Source of the DNA: Formosa sp.
GTDB lineage: Bacteria; Bacteroidota; Bacteroidia; Flavobacteriales; Flavobacteriaceae
Assembly (NCBI GenBank): GCA_002698705.1
Contig: NZZM01000015.1
Coordinates: 2,389 to 59,023, forward strand
Length of the DNA stretch: 56,635 bases
Reading direction: 5' to 3'
Part shown: one piece after another, positions 34,769-42,973 of the stretch
Numbering within the stretch: position 1 is the first letter of the stretch
Layout of the letters: each line of letters opens with the position of its first letter
The notes under the pieces: generated by a model
Databases searched by the model: none
The model's input: the letters and a program-made list of their open reading frames with translations, nothing else
Told to the model about the DNA's origin: nothing
Position numbers and translations under genes: made by a program

Positions 34769-35424
34769 TAACGCATGTTAATTTTTTCTTTGAACAAGAA
34801 CTTACCAAAATCAATTACGCTTTTAAGAGGTTTGGTGTTTGCTAGTTCAAAACTCGCTGCAATAGATTTTTCAATAAAAAGATCTGTTTTTTCAAAATCT
34901 GCAGAATCGTCGTCAATCCAAAACTTAAGCGTTGCAAGCATTTGAATCCAATAGGATTCATTAACAACTCTGTCTTTGATGTCATCTAACTGTTTGTTAT
35001 TTAAATTAAATCCTCCTAAGTCAAGTTCATCGACGAAGTCCAAAAACTTTTTGCGAAGTGGTTTAAGTTTTTTCATTTTGCTAAGTCCTGTCATTTCCGC
35101 TTGTAGTGATTTAGAAACATAACTACGATTGGCGGTCAAATTGCCAAAAAATGTGAAATAAAAACTCAACAATTGATTCATAGCGTCGTAATTCTTGTAT
35201 TCTTTACTTTTTTTAAGTGTTTTTGTGGTATTGTTGAAGAAACTTTCATAAACGGCTGAATCTAAGGCTTCAAAAGATCCAAAAAAGCGGTAAAATTGAG
35301 ATTCATCAAAATGGTTAGCTTTTGCAAAATTATAAACGCTTTCTGGAGTTTTATTATTTTCTAGCACAAAATCCATGTACATAGTTATTAATTTGTCTTT
35401 ACTTAATTTTATTTTGTCTGACAT
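34768..35424 (-). CDS. TetR-like transcriptional regulator, first gene of the Cry-DASH operon
   Basis: The 218-residue protein has a TetR-type N-terminal helix-turn-helix (about 8-55: LITMYMDFVLENN, then TPESVYNFAKANHFDESQFYRFFGSFEALD) and an all-helical ligand-binding C-terminal part (about 60-200). It belongs to the Bacteroidota group annotated by its TetR C-terminal domain. As leading gene behind operator A it is a candidate autoregulator, possibly also acting at operator B. The HTH is recognisable but less conserved than in canonical TetR proteins. Confidence 0.82.
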   Translation of the reverse strand: MSDKIKLSKDKLITMYMDFVLENNKTPESVYNFAKANHFDESQFYRFFGSFEALDSAVYESFFNNTTKTLKKSKEYKNYDAMNQLLSFYFTFFGNLTANRSYVSKSLQAEMTGLSKMKKLKPLRKKFLDFVDELDLGGFNLNNKQLDDIKDRVVNESYWIQMLATLKFWIDDDSADFEKTDLFIEKSIAASFELANTKPLKSVIDFGKFLFKEKINMR

Positions 35425-35442
35425 AACAGTAAGTTGTTTTCA

Positions 35443-35450
35443 CAAAAATA
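35443..35450 (-). promoter_or_regulatory. -7 element of the upstream (TetR-Cry-DASH) operon
   Basis: TATTTTTG on the minus strand fits TAnnTTTG, 18 bp before the ATG at 35424. No TTG at -33; operator A lies 23 bp upstream. Confidence 0.65.
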
Positions 35451-35473
35451 AAACTTGTTACATATATAAATTC

Positions 35474-35500
35474 TAGAATTAAATAAACATTAACATTTTT
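35474..35500 (-). promoter_or_regulatory. Operator A: 27-bp element shared with the downstream photolyase operon
   Basis: This block (plus strand TAGAATTAAATAAAC at its left, AACATTAACATTTTT at its right) differs from operator B at one position (T35484 versus A29883). It is 23 bp from the TATTTTTG -7 element, matching the spacing at operator B. The 23-bp spacers themselves are dissimilar, which points to selection on the 27-bp element. Confidence 0.7.
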
Positions 35501-35706
35501 TATCTACAAAATTAGTTTTAACCTAAATTAAAAAATCCAAATAAGTGGACATTTGTTTTGTAAATACTATAATTTGTTGTGCTTTTATAATGAGAAGTGC
35601 ATAAATATATTATATTAAATATAAACTTTATATAAAATTTATAATAATCTCAAAATCAATACTTTAAGTATATATTATAATAAATATCTATCGCTACTTT
35701 TTTTAT
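35501..35706. other. AT-rich intergenic DNA between the TetR-like and aldehyde dehydrogenase genes
   Basis: This 206-bp stretch lies between operator A and the end of the aldehyde dehydrogenase gene. It is very AT-rich with runs such as TATATTATATTAAATATAAA. I see no open frame of note, no convincing GC-containing terminator hairpin and no repeat of the operator element. Confidence 0.6.
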
Positions 35707-37086
35707 TTATCCAAGCCATTTAAAGGCTTTTTTTAGAAGTTTTAATTTATTTTTATAAGGGGCATAACGTAATGGAATGTCAAGCCAATTGGCCTTCATG
35801 GTTATACCTTTTTTGTGTGTAAAAGTTTCATAACCAAATTGTCCATGGTAGGCTCCAATACCGCTTTCTCCGACTCCACCAAAGGGCAATCTTGGATTTC
35901 CAAAATGAATCATTGTATCGTTTATTGCACCTCCACCAAATCTGTATTTCGTAATAATAGAATTACAAAACCTTTTGTCTTTTGAAAAAATATAAAAACC
36001 CAAAGGTTTTTCAAAAGAACTAATAATTAATTTAATATCTTTTTCGTTGTCGTAATTCAGAATTGGTAAAATGGGGCCAAATATTTCTCCCGCCATGATT
36101 TTGGAATCTAATCCTGGATTATTCACCAATGTTGGAGCTAAATAATTGTCTTTGGTATTACTATTTCCTCCAAGTAGAATCTCAGCATCATTTAGCATGT
36201 CTTTCAGGCGTTGTAAATTTTGCATATTAATAATTCGGGGGTAATTTGGGGATATCTCAGGATTGACTCCATAAGCTTTTAAAATTTCTAATTTTAAATA
36301 TTTAATAAGATCCGATTTAATCTGATTTTTTGCCAAAACATAGTCTGGAGCAATACATGTTTGACCTGCATTTAAAAATTTACCCCACACCAAACGTTTA
36401 GCAGTTAATTTCAAATCTGCCGTTTCGTCAACAATACAAGGGTTTTTACCTCCCAATTCGAGGGTTACAGGGGTTAAATGTGCTGCTGCAGCTTTTGCTA
36501 CAATTTTTCCGACAGCTACACTTCCTGTAAAAAAAATATAATCCCAACGTTCTTTCAAAAGTGCAGTGGTCTCTGGAACTCCACCTAGTTCAACACAGAC
36601 GTGCTCTTCTTCAAAAATATCTGACAAAATTTTTTTAATGATTTCAGCTGTGTTGGAGCTAATTTCGCTAGGTTTTAAGACCACTGTATTACCTGCAGCA
36701 ATAGCTGTAATGATTGGTCCAATAGCCAGTTGAAATGGATAATTCCATGGAGCTATAACTAAAACAGTACCATATGGCTCATAGTAAATGTAATCTTTTG
36801 ATGGAAAATTAAGTTTTGATGAACGTACTTTTTTAGGTTTGGACCATTTTGAAAGATTTTTGAGAACATTGTTAATTTCTGAAATTAGAATACCTAACTC
36901 ACTCATATAAGCTTCAAATTTCGGTTTCTTTAAATCTTTGTATAATACAAGATTGATAGCATCTTCATTATTAATAATACTTTTCTTGAGGCGTTTAAGT
37001 TTTGCCTTAATGAAATTTATATCGCGTGTTTTACCAGTTTCGAAAAACCTTTTTTGAAGCTGTATGATTTGTTTAGGGTCTTTCAT
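35707..37086 (-). CDS. Aldehyde dehydrogenase (fatty-aldehyde type)
   Basis: This 459-residue NAD(P)-dependent aldehyde dehydrogenase oxidises aldehydes to acids. It shows the active-site Asn region (VLVIAPWNYPFQLAIGP), NTVVLKPSE for cofactor binding, FFTGSVAVGK, general base Glu210 in TLELGGKNP and nucleophile Cys244 in NAGQTCIAPDYV. The length and C-terminal hydrophobic/basic tail resemble class 3 fatty aldehyde dehydrogenases. It overlaps the RluA stop by one base (TAATG) in a panB-rluA-aldh operon. Confidence 0.93.
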   Translation of the reverse strand: MKDPKQIIQLQKRFFETGKTRDINFIKAKLKRLKKSIINNEDAINLVLYKDLKKPKFEAYMSELGILISEINNVLKNLSKWSKPKKVRSSKLNFPSKDYIYYEPYGTVLVIAPWNYPFQLAIGPIITAIAAGNTVVLKPSEISSNTAEIIKKILSDIFEEEHVCVELGGVPETTALLKERWDYIFFTGSVAVGKIVAKAAAAHLTPVTLELGGKNPCIVDETADLKLTAKRLVWGKFLNAGQTCIAPDYVLAKNQIKSDLIKYLKLEILKAYGVNPEISPNYPRIINMQNLQRLKDMLNDAEILLGGNSNTKDNYLAPTLVNNPGLDSKIMAGEIFGPILPILNYDNEKDIKLIISSFEKPLGFYIFSKDKRFCNSIITKYRFGGGAINDTMIHFGNPRLPFGGVGESGIGAYHGQFGYETFTHKKGITMKANWLDIPLRYAPYKNKLKLLKKAFKWLG

Positions 37087-37793
37087 TATGCATTTTTTTT
37101 AAAACATTTATTCCATAAAACGTCTTCTGGAGGATTTGATTCAATTTTAATCAATTTTTTTGAAATAGGATGTTTGAATTCGATACTTTTTGCGTGAAGG
37201 TGAATACCCCCGTTTTTGTTACTTCTGTGAAAACCATATTTTAAATCTCCTTTAACAGGAGATCCTATATATGACAATTGACATCTAATTTGATGTGATC
37301 TCCCTGTTTCTAAGTTAATTTCCATGTGTAAATATGTTTGAAATTCTTTTAATATTCTATAATGCAAAACCGCTTTTTTACTATTATTAATTTCTTTTTT
37401 GTAAGCTTTTGAGGTGTTAGTTTTTGAATTTTTTTTTAACCAGTGAATTAAAGTATCTCTTGATTTAATTGGTTTATTTTTAACAATAGCCCAATAAATT
37501 TTATGGATACGCTTTTCTTGAAACAAAAGATTCATTCTTTTCAAAGCTTTGGAGGTCTTTGCAAAGATAATTACCCCAGAGGTTGGACGGTCTAAGCGAT
37601 GAATTACTCCTAAAAATACAGACCCAGGCTTATTATGCTTATACTTTATGTATGACTTTAAAATTTCTAAAAGTGATTTATCATTTGTTTTGTCTCCTTG
37701 AACAATATCCCCGACACGTTTATTAACTACAATTAGGTGATTGTCCTCGTAGAGCAATTGTACATTGTGTTCATCTGTAACAATTCGTGACAT
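37086..37793 (-). CDS. RluA-family RNA pseudouridine synthase
   Basis: The 235-residue enzyme isomerises uridine to pseudouridine in rRNA or tRNA. It carries the RluA motif VIHRLDRPTSGVIIFAKT with catalytic Asp68, the LYEDNHLIVVNKR opening and LETGRSHQIRCQLSYIGSPVKGD. No S4 domain is present, so it is a short catalytic-only form; the target position cannot be assigned. It starts 3 bp after panB and is coupled to the aldehyde dehydrogenase gene. Confidence 0.92.
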   Translation of the reverse strand: MSRIVTDEHNVQLLYEDNHLIVVNKRVGDIVQGDKTNDKSLLEILKSYIKYKHNKPGSVFLGVIHRLDRPTSGVIIFAKTSKALKRMNLLFQEKRIHKIYWAIVKNKPIKSRDTLIHWLKKNSKTNTSKAYKKEINNSKKAVLHYRILKEFQTYLHMEINLETGRSHQIRCQLSYIGSPVKGDLKYGFHRSNKNGGIHLHAKSIEFKHPISKKLIKIESNPPEDVLWNKCFKKNA

Positions 37794-37796
37794 TTA

Positions 37797-38612
37797 CTAG
37801 TATTGTTCCTCATCATTTGGAAATTCAGAGGTTTTTATATCAGAAATATATTTACCAATAGCATTTGTCATAGATTCGAAAAGATTCATGTAACGCCTTA
37901 AAAACCGCGGATTAAATTCATAAGTCATACCAAGCATATCGTGTAACACAAGTACTTGGCCGTCAACTCCACTACCTGCTCCAATCCCAATAACTGGAAT
38001 TTGCAATTGAGTTGCAACTTTTTTAGCCAGCTCAGCAGGAATTTTTTCAAGTACAATTGCGAAGCATCCTAAACTTTCCAAAAGTTTTGCATCCTTTAAA
38101 AGTTTTTCAGCCTCCTCGTCTTGTTTAGCGCGAACTGTATATGCACCAAATTTATATATCGATTGAGGGGTCAAACCTAGATGACCCATAACAGGTATGC
38201 CTGCATTAAGAATTTTCTTTATGGAATCTTTAATTTCTTTGCCTCCTTCTAATTTTACTGCGTGACCACCACTTTCCTTCATAATTCTTATTGCAGATCG
38301 TAATGCCTCTTTAGAGTCACTTTGATATGTTCCAAAGGGCAAATCAACCACGACAAGAGATCGCTCAATTCCCCGAATAACTGAAGAAGCATGGTAAATC
38401 ATTTGATCTAAAGTTATGGGGAGTGTGGTTTCATGACCAGCCATCACATTACTGGCTGAGTCACCAACAAGAATTACATCAATTCCTGCTCCGTCTACAA
38501 TTTTAGCCATTGTATAGTCATAAGCAGTGAGCATAGATATTTTCTCACCAACAGTTTTCATCTCTACCAATGATTTGACAGTTATACGTTTATATTCTTT
38601 AGAGTTTGACAT
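37797..38612 (-). CDS. panB: 3-methyl-2-oxobutanoate hydroxymethyltransferase
   Basis: PanB makes ketopantoate from ketoisovalerate and methylene-tetrahydrofolate for pantothenate and CoA. The 271-residue TIM-barrel protein has [42 protein letters not shown] with metal/substrate residues, [30 protein letters not shown] and [20 protein letters not shown]. It heads the panB-rluA-aldh operon and is divergent from dnaK across 128 bp. Confidence 0.96.
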   Translation of the reverse strand: MSNSKEYKRITVKSLVEMKTVGEKISMLTAYDYTMAKIVDGAGIDVILVGDSASNVMAGHETTLPITLDQMIYHASSVIRGIERSLVVVDLPFGTYQSDSKEALRSAIRIMKESGGHAVKLEGGKEIKDSIKKILNAGIPVMGHLGLTPQSIYKFGAYTVRAKQDEEAEKLLKDAKLLESLGCFAIVLEKIPAELAKKVATQLQIPVIGIGAGSGVDGQVLVLHDMLGMTYEFNPRFLRRYMNLFESMTNAIGKYISDIKTSEFPNDEEQY

Positions 38613-38659
38613 TTTAATATAAATTTTTGTAAAAATAGTAAAAAAAGAACTGAACTAAC

Positions 38660-38674
38660 ATGACACCTTGTCAT
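38660..38674. promoter_or_regulatory. Palindrome upstream of dnaK
   Basis: ATGACA-CCT-TGTCAT is a perfect 6-bp inverted repeat with a 3-bp centre, 12 bp upstream of the sigma-54-like -24 box. It does not match the CIRCE element. It could be a regulator site for dnaK or for the divergent panB operon. Confidence 0.55.
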
Positions 38675-38680
38675 ATTTCC

Positions 38681-38701
38681 TGCCATGGCACAATGATTGC
38701 C
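38681..38701 (+). promoter_or_regulatory. Sigma-54-like promoter of dnaK overlapping a 10-bp palindrome
   Basis: TGGCACAATGATTGCC at 38686-38701 matches the sigma-54 consensus TGGCAC-N5-TTGC with exact -24/-12 spacing. It would start transcription near 38712, 30 nt before the ATG. The perfect palindrome TGCCATGGCA (38681-38690) overlaps its -24 half. No TAnnTTTG element is present between here and the start codon. Confidence 0.6.
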
Positions 38702-38740
38702 TTTTCAATAGCATAATGAAAAAATTTAATACAAAAAATT

Positions 38741-40645
38741 ATGAGTAAAATTATAGGAATTGATCTTGGTACAACAAACTCTTGCGTATCTGTTATGGAG
38801 GGAAACGAACCTGTTGTAATTACTAATACAGAAGGACGTAGAACAACCCCATCTGTTATTGCATTTGTTGAAGGAGGAGAAATAAAAGTTGGTGATCCTG
38901 CTAAAAGACAAGCAGTTACAAATCCTGAAAAAACGGTATATTCTATAAAGCGCTTTATGGGAAACAAGTTTACGGAATCTAAAAAAGAATCCGGTCGTGT
39001 TCCCTACAAAGTAGTCAAAGGAGACAACAACACACCTCGTGTTGATATTGATGGACGTCTATATACCCCACAGGAATTGTCAGCAATGATCCTTCAGAAA
39101 ATGAAAAAGACTGCTGAAGAATTTTTAGATCAGGAAGTTACTGAAGCTGTAGTGACAGTACCTGCTTATTTTAATGATGCACAGCGTCAAGCAACAAAAG
39201 AAGCTGGTGAGATTGCAGGTTTAAAAGTTCGAAGAATTATAAATGAGCCTACCGCTGCAGCCCTGGCCTATGGAATGGATAAAAAGGGAAAAGATCAAAC
39301 TATCGTTGTATTTGATTTCGGAGGCGGGACACATGATGTCTCTATTCTAGAACTTGGTGATGGTGTTTTTGAAGTTTTGGCAACAGATGGTGATACTCAT
39401 CTTGGAGGAGATGATGTTGATGAGAAAATTATCAATTGGTTGGCAGAAGAATTTAAAAAAGATGAAAATATGGATTTGAGACAGGATCCAATGGCACTTC
39501 AGCGTTTGAAAGAAGCTGCTGAAAAAGCCAAAATAGAGCTATCATCCTCGTCTCAAACGGAAATTAATTTACCCTATGTTACTGCCACAGCAAGCGGACC
39601 TAAACATTTGGTTCGTACTTTGTCACGTTCAAAATTTGAACAATTAATTGATGATTTAGTAAAAAGAACCATCAAACCATGTCAAACTGCTTTGAAGGCT
39701 GCGGGTATTTCTAAAAGTGATATTGATGAAATTATTTTAGTTGGTGGTTCAACTCGAATTCCTGCAGTTCAGGAAGCTGTTGAGAAATTTTTTGGTAAAA
39801 AACCAAACAAAGGGGTAAATCCTGATGAGGTGGTTGCCGTAGGTGCTGCTATTCAAGGTGGAGTTTTAACTGGAGATGTTAAGGATGTATTATTGTTAGA
39901 TGTTACTCCTTTATCACTTGGAATTGAAACCATGGGAAATGTTATGACTAAGTTGATTGATGCGAATACGACTATTCCAACAAAAAAATCACAAGTTTTT
40001 TCTACAGCGGCTGACAACCAACCATCAGTAGAGATTCATGTTCTTCAAGGGGAACGTGCTATGGCGGCAGATAATAATACCATCGGACGCTTTCATTTAG
40101 ATGGTATTCCTCCGGCGCAAAGAGGTACGCCTCAGATTGAAGTTACTTTTGATATTGATGCCAATGGAATTATTAAGGTTTCTGCAACAGATAAAGCAAC
40201 TAATAAGTCTCAGGATATTCGAATCGAAGCTTCTTCTGGGTTAACAGAAGATGAAATTGAGCAAATGAAACGTGATGCAGAAGCTAATTCGGATGCTGAT
40301 GCCAAAGCAAAAGAAACAGCAGATAAACTTAACAGCGCAGATGCGATGATTTTTCAAACAGAAAAACAATTAAGTGAATTTGGAGACAAACTTTCTGAGG
40401 ATAAAAAGAAGCCAATCGAGGCAGCTTTAGAAGAATTAAAGAAAGCCTTTGAAAGTAAGGACGTTGCAGTTATTGAACCTGCATTAGAGAAAATTAATGA
40501 AGCATGGAAAGTGGCCAGTGAAGAAATGTATAAAGCGCAACAGGCATCTCAAACTAATGATGCTCCAGGTCCAGATGGCGGGTCAGAGTCTGCTAAATCA
40601 GAAGGCGATAATGTTGAAGATGTAGATTTTGAAGAAGTGAAATAA
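38741..40645 (+). CDS. dnaK: Molecular chaperone DnaK (Hsp70)
   Basis: This 634-residue Hsp70 has the ATPase signatures [39 protein letters not shown] and [17 protein letters not shown], the linker [15 protein letters not shown] and the substrate-binding domain, ending in the low-complexity lid tail with [14 protein letters not shown], close to the conserved EEVD-like bacterial end. It stands alone; dnaJ and grpE are not adjacent. Transcription ends at a strong hairpin shared with blh. Confidence 0.98.
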   Translation: MSKIIGIDLGTTNSCVSVMEGNEPVVITNTEGRRTTPSVIAFVEGGEIKVGDPAKRQAVTNPEKTVYSIKRFMGNKFTESKKESGRVPYKVVKGDNNTPRVDIDGRLYTPQELSAMILQKMKKTAEEFLDQEVTEAVVTVPAYFNDAQRQATKEAGEIAGLKVRRIINEPTAAALAYGMDKKGKDQTIVVFDFGGGTHDVSILELGDGVFEVLATDGDTHLGGDDVDEKIINWLAEEFKKDENMDLRQDPMALQRLKEAAEKAKIELSSSSQTEINLPYVTATASGPKHLVRTLSRSKFEQLIDDLVKRTIKPCQTALKAAGISKSDIDEIILVGGSTRIPAVQEAVEKFFGKKPNKGVNPDEVVAVGAAIQGGVLTGDVKDVLLLDVTPLSLGIETMGNVMTKLIDANTTIPTKKSQVFSTAADNQPSVEIHVLQGERAMAADNNTIGRFHLDGIPPAQRGTPQIEVTFDIDANGIIKVSATDKATNKSQDIRIEASSGLTEDEIEQMKRDAEANSDADAKAKETADKLNSADAMIFQTEKQLSEFGDKLSEDKKKPIEAALEELKKAFESKDVAVIEPALEKINEAWKVASEEMYKAQQASQTNDAPGPDGGSESAKSEGDNVEDVDFEEVK

Positions 40646-40664
40646 ATAAACCTAATTGTAAATT

Positions 40665-40699
40665 AAAAAGCGTAATCCAAATAGGATTACGCTTTTTTT
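40665..40699. terminator. Bidirectional terminator between dnaK and blh
   Basis: A 14-bp perfect stem (AAAAAGCGTAATCC with GGATTACGCTTTTT) with a 5-nt loop has A runs before and T runs after, so it works for both converging genes. Confidence 0.92.
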
Positions 40700-40700
40700 A

Positions 40701-41603
40701 TTACTTTTCTTTAAAACTACGTTTTTTTTTTGAAAACATTTCGAGCATAACAATGGCATGTGGAAAAGTAACAGCTGCAATGAATGCAAAAAATAAGCTA
40801 TGGAAGTGTTTTTCGTCCTTAAAGATCAAAAATAAAATAAAAATCCCTAAGATTGACACCAACCAAAATGGTAGCGCATCTTTGGTATACTTTAAAATAT
40901 TACTCTTATTAAAACTTCCGTAAATAAAAGATATCTGATCTACAAGTGATGGAATACTATGCCATATTATAAAGTAAATAGTAAACCCCCAAATAAGAGA
41001 TGAGGCATTGAAAATAATTGACAATACTAGAATTAAAAATATCTCTTTTAAAAAAGATTTTATATCAATAATTTTTTTGTAGATGGCTACAGAGGATATT
41101 AATGATAAAATCACAATTAAGATGGAAATTACTTCTGTGGTATATATGTTTATTATTTTAAATCCAGTTATGTCATAAATAATTCCAATAACAGATTTTA
41201 TATTGAAATAAAAAACTAAATACAGAATTAACAGCCCGTAGCTAAAAAAGAAAACCCTTTTAAGTCTTTCATTTAGATTATTCATTTTGTTTTCCCAATG
41301 TTGCTCTCCAAAATGATAGCTACTGAAAACCACAAACAACAACAAAGCTAGTCCCGGAACAAAATAAAAAACAATAATCGCTAAACTTACAACAAAAAGA
41401 TAGGTTAAAAGTACTTTTACAAAGTTGTCTTTAGGAGCATTTGATAGGCGTTTTATTATTAAGATATCATTTGAACCATGAATCATTCCAAATGAAAAGA
41501 TTAATACGAAACCCAAAACAAGCTCAAAGCTCTTTGGAAGTAGTGATGTAATCCATAATCCAAAGAAGCTGGAGACTATTGAGAATCCATAAATAATTTT
41601 CAT
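40701..41603 (-). CDS. blh: Brp/Blh-family beta-carotene 15,15'-dioxygenase
   Basis: Blh cleaves beta-carotene to two retinal molecules, the chromophore of proteorhodopsin. The 300-residue membrane protein has about eight hydrophobic helices and the iron-ligand histidines of the family: GMIHGSNDI (His42), SSYHFGEQHW (His97, His102), IIWHSIPSLVDQ (His215) and VTFPHAIVMLEMF (His282). It is divergent from the proteorhodopsin gene across 108 bp, the usual arrangement in marine flavobacteria. No carotenoid synthesis genes lie in this window. Confidence 0.95.
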   Translation of the reverse strand: MKIIYGFSIVSSFFGLWITSLLPKSFELVLGFVLIFSFGMIHGSNDILIIKRLSNAPKDNFVKVLLTYLFVVSLAIIVFYFVPGLALLLFVVFSSYHFGEQHWENKMNNLNERLKRVFFFSYGLLILYLVFYFNIKSVIGIIYDITGFKIINIYTTEVISILIVILSLISSVAIYKKIIDIKSFLKEIFLILVLSIIFNASSLIWGFTIYFIIWHSIPSLVDQISFIYGSFNKSNILKYTKDALPFWLVSILGIFILFLIFKDEKHFHSLFFAFIAAVTFPHAIVMLEMFSKKKRSFKEK

Positions 41604-41673
41604 AAAAAATTGTTAAATAATCATTCAGAAGTCAAAAAAAAGAGTTAAAAATAAATGTTTGACTAAAAAATTG

Positions 41674-41681
41674 TACATTTG
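41674..41681 (+). promoter_or_regulatory. -7 promoter element of the proteorhodopsin gene
   Basis: TACATTTG fits TAnnTTTG and lies 30 bp before the ATG. A TTTGAC at 41658 is only 12 bp upstream, too near to be the -33 box. A GTTTAAAC palindrome (41681-41688) sits at the expected transcription start. Confidence 0.6.
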
Positions 41682-41711
41682 TTTAAACAAAACTAACAAA
41701 AATTAGAAAAG

Positions 41712-42425
41712 ATGACAAATTTATTCTTACCACTTGCAGGAGATGTTAATGATCCTGTAAACTTTACATTCTTCATTGGGTGTATGGCTATGATGGCAGC
41801 TTCTGCCTTCTTTTTCTTATCATTAAACCAATTTGACAAAAAATGGAGAAATTCAGTTTTAGTATCTGGTTTAATTACTTTCATTGCAGCAGTTCACTAC
41901 TATTACATGCGTGACGCCGCCATGGCAGGTGACCTTACTAATGTAACTGCTTTCCGTTATGTTGATTGGATTTTAACTGTACCTTTAATGTGCGTTGAAT
42001 TTTATCTAATACTTAAAGTAGCTGGAGCAACTAAGTCTCTAATGTGGAAATTAATAGCATTATCTACTGTAATGCTTGTTGCAGGTTACATTGGTGAAAC
42101 TGGTGATAGCGCTGTTATGTGGGGTACAATTTCAGGTATAGCATATTTTATAATTGCATACATGATTTGGTTTGGTGAAGCAAAAGCTTTAGCCGTATCC
42201 GCTGGTGGTGATGTTCTGCAGGCTCACAAATACCTTTGCTGGTTTGTACTAGTAGGTTGGGCTATATACCCACTTGGATATATGGATGGAACTACAGGTT
42301 GGTATGATGCACTTCCTACAGAAGGATTGCTTGATATCAATGTGTGGTATAACATTGCTGATGCTATAAACAAAATTGGATTTGGTTTAGTTGTATATGC
42401 ACTAGCATGTAAGAAAACAGCTTAA
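41712..42425 (+). CDS. Proteorhodopsin, green-type proton pump
   Basis: This 237-residue, seven-helix light-driven proton pump binds retinal on Lys221 (ADAINKIGFG). Helix C reads FRYVDWILTVPLMCVEFYLI: Arg82, proton acceptor Asp85, Thr89 and donor Glu96 form the DTE motif of outward proton pumps. His62 (AAVHYYYMRD) is the counter-ion partner. Met93 occupies the spectral-tuning position (105 in the reference protein), as in green-absorbing flavobacterial pumps. The gene is followed by two tandem terminators and is monocistronic. Confidence 0.98.
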   Translation: MTNLFLPLAGDVNDPVNFTFFIGCMAMMAASAFFFLSLNQFDKKWRNSVLVSGLITFIAAVHYYYMRDAAMAGDLTNVTAFRYVDWILTVPLMCVEFYLILKVAGATKSLMWKLIALSTVMLVAGYIGETGDSAVMWGTISGIAYFIIAYMIWFGEAKALAVSAGGDVLQAHKYLCWFVLVGWAIYPLGYMDGTTGWYDALPTEGLLDINVWYNIADAINKIGFGLVVYALACKKTA

Positions 42426-42446
42426 AGCACTTCTTGATTTAATATT

Positions 42447-42479
42447 AAAAACGCAATCCACGGATTGCGTTTTTTTTTT
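42447..42479 (+). terminator. First terminator after proteorhodopsin
   Basis: A 12-bp stem (AAAAACGCAATC with GATTGCGTTTTT) with a CACG loop is followed by more T residues. It lies 21 bp after the stop codon. Confidence 0.92.
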
Positions 42480-42498
42480 AGACTAATTTTAACTAAAG

Positions 42499-42526
42499 CG
42501 GCTGATGAGCCGTTTTTTTCTTTTTT
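42499..42526 (+). terminator. Second, tandem terminator after proteorhodopsin
   Basis: CGGCT-GATG-AGCCG forms a GC-rich 5-bp stem with a 4-nt loop, followed by TTTTTTTCTTTTTT. It backs up the first terminator and shields the men cluster. Confidence 0.8.
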
Positions 42527-42527
42527 G

Positions 42528-42535
42528 TATTTTTG
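42528..42535 (+). promoter_or_regulatory. -7 promoter element of the menaquinone cluster
   Basis: TATTTTTG fits TAnnTTTG, 18 bp before the thioesterase ATG and immediately behind the terminator T run. No clear -33 box. Confidence 0.45.
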
Positions 42536-42553
42536 TGATAAACCCTATCAATA

Positions 42554-42973
42554 ATGCAGTTCTCTAAAAAACAATTAATCCAAAAGGCAAATGCAGTTTG
42601 TAAAGGCAATTTAATGGAAACTCTGTCCATCGAATTTGTTGATGCTACTCAAGATTCTATAGTAGCTAAAATGCCAGTAACTCCAAAAGTATACCAACCA
42701 GATGGTGTACTTCACGGGGGTGCTACGTTGGCTCTGGCAGAAACCGTTGGTAGTTTTGCAGCGCATTTTTTTTTGGATACTAAATCTTACATTGTTAGAG
42801 GAATTGATATTTCAGCTCAACATGTTAAGAGCGTTAAAGATGGATATATTTATGCCACTGCAAAGTGCCTACACAAAGGACGAACTACTCAAGTCTTCAG
42901 TATCCGTGTTACTAACGAGAATGAGGAACTTATATCCTTATGTAAATTAACAACCATTAGGCTTCCAAAATGA
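42554..42973 (+). CDS. Hotdog-fold thioesterase, probable DHNA-CoA thioesterase
   Basis: The 139-residue PaaI/YbgC-type hotdog protein carries the catalytic segment PDGVLHGGATLALAETVGSFA (His54, Gly55, Gly56 and general base Glu63). Its first position in a men cluster and its 4-bp overlap with menF suggest it hydrolyses 1,4-dihydroxy-2-naphthoyl-CoA (MenI function). Sequence alone cannot exclude another acyl-CoA substrate. Confidence 0.85.
   Translation: MQFSKKQLIQKANAVCKGNLMETLSIEFVDATQDSIVAKMPVTPKVYQPDGVLHGGATLALAETVGSFAAHFFLDTKSYIVRGIDISAQHVKSVKDGYIYATAKCLHKGRTTQVFSIRVTNENEELISLCKLTTIRLPK

Noticed and set aside
41651-41681. Possible copy of the photolyase operator before the proteorhodopsin gene (AAATGTTT close to the -7 box)
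   Set aside because: Only seven or eight bases agree and the distance to the -7 element differs (20 versus 41 bp from the same point), so it is not the same element.
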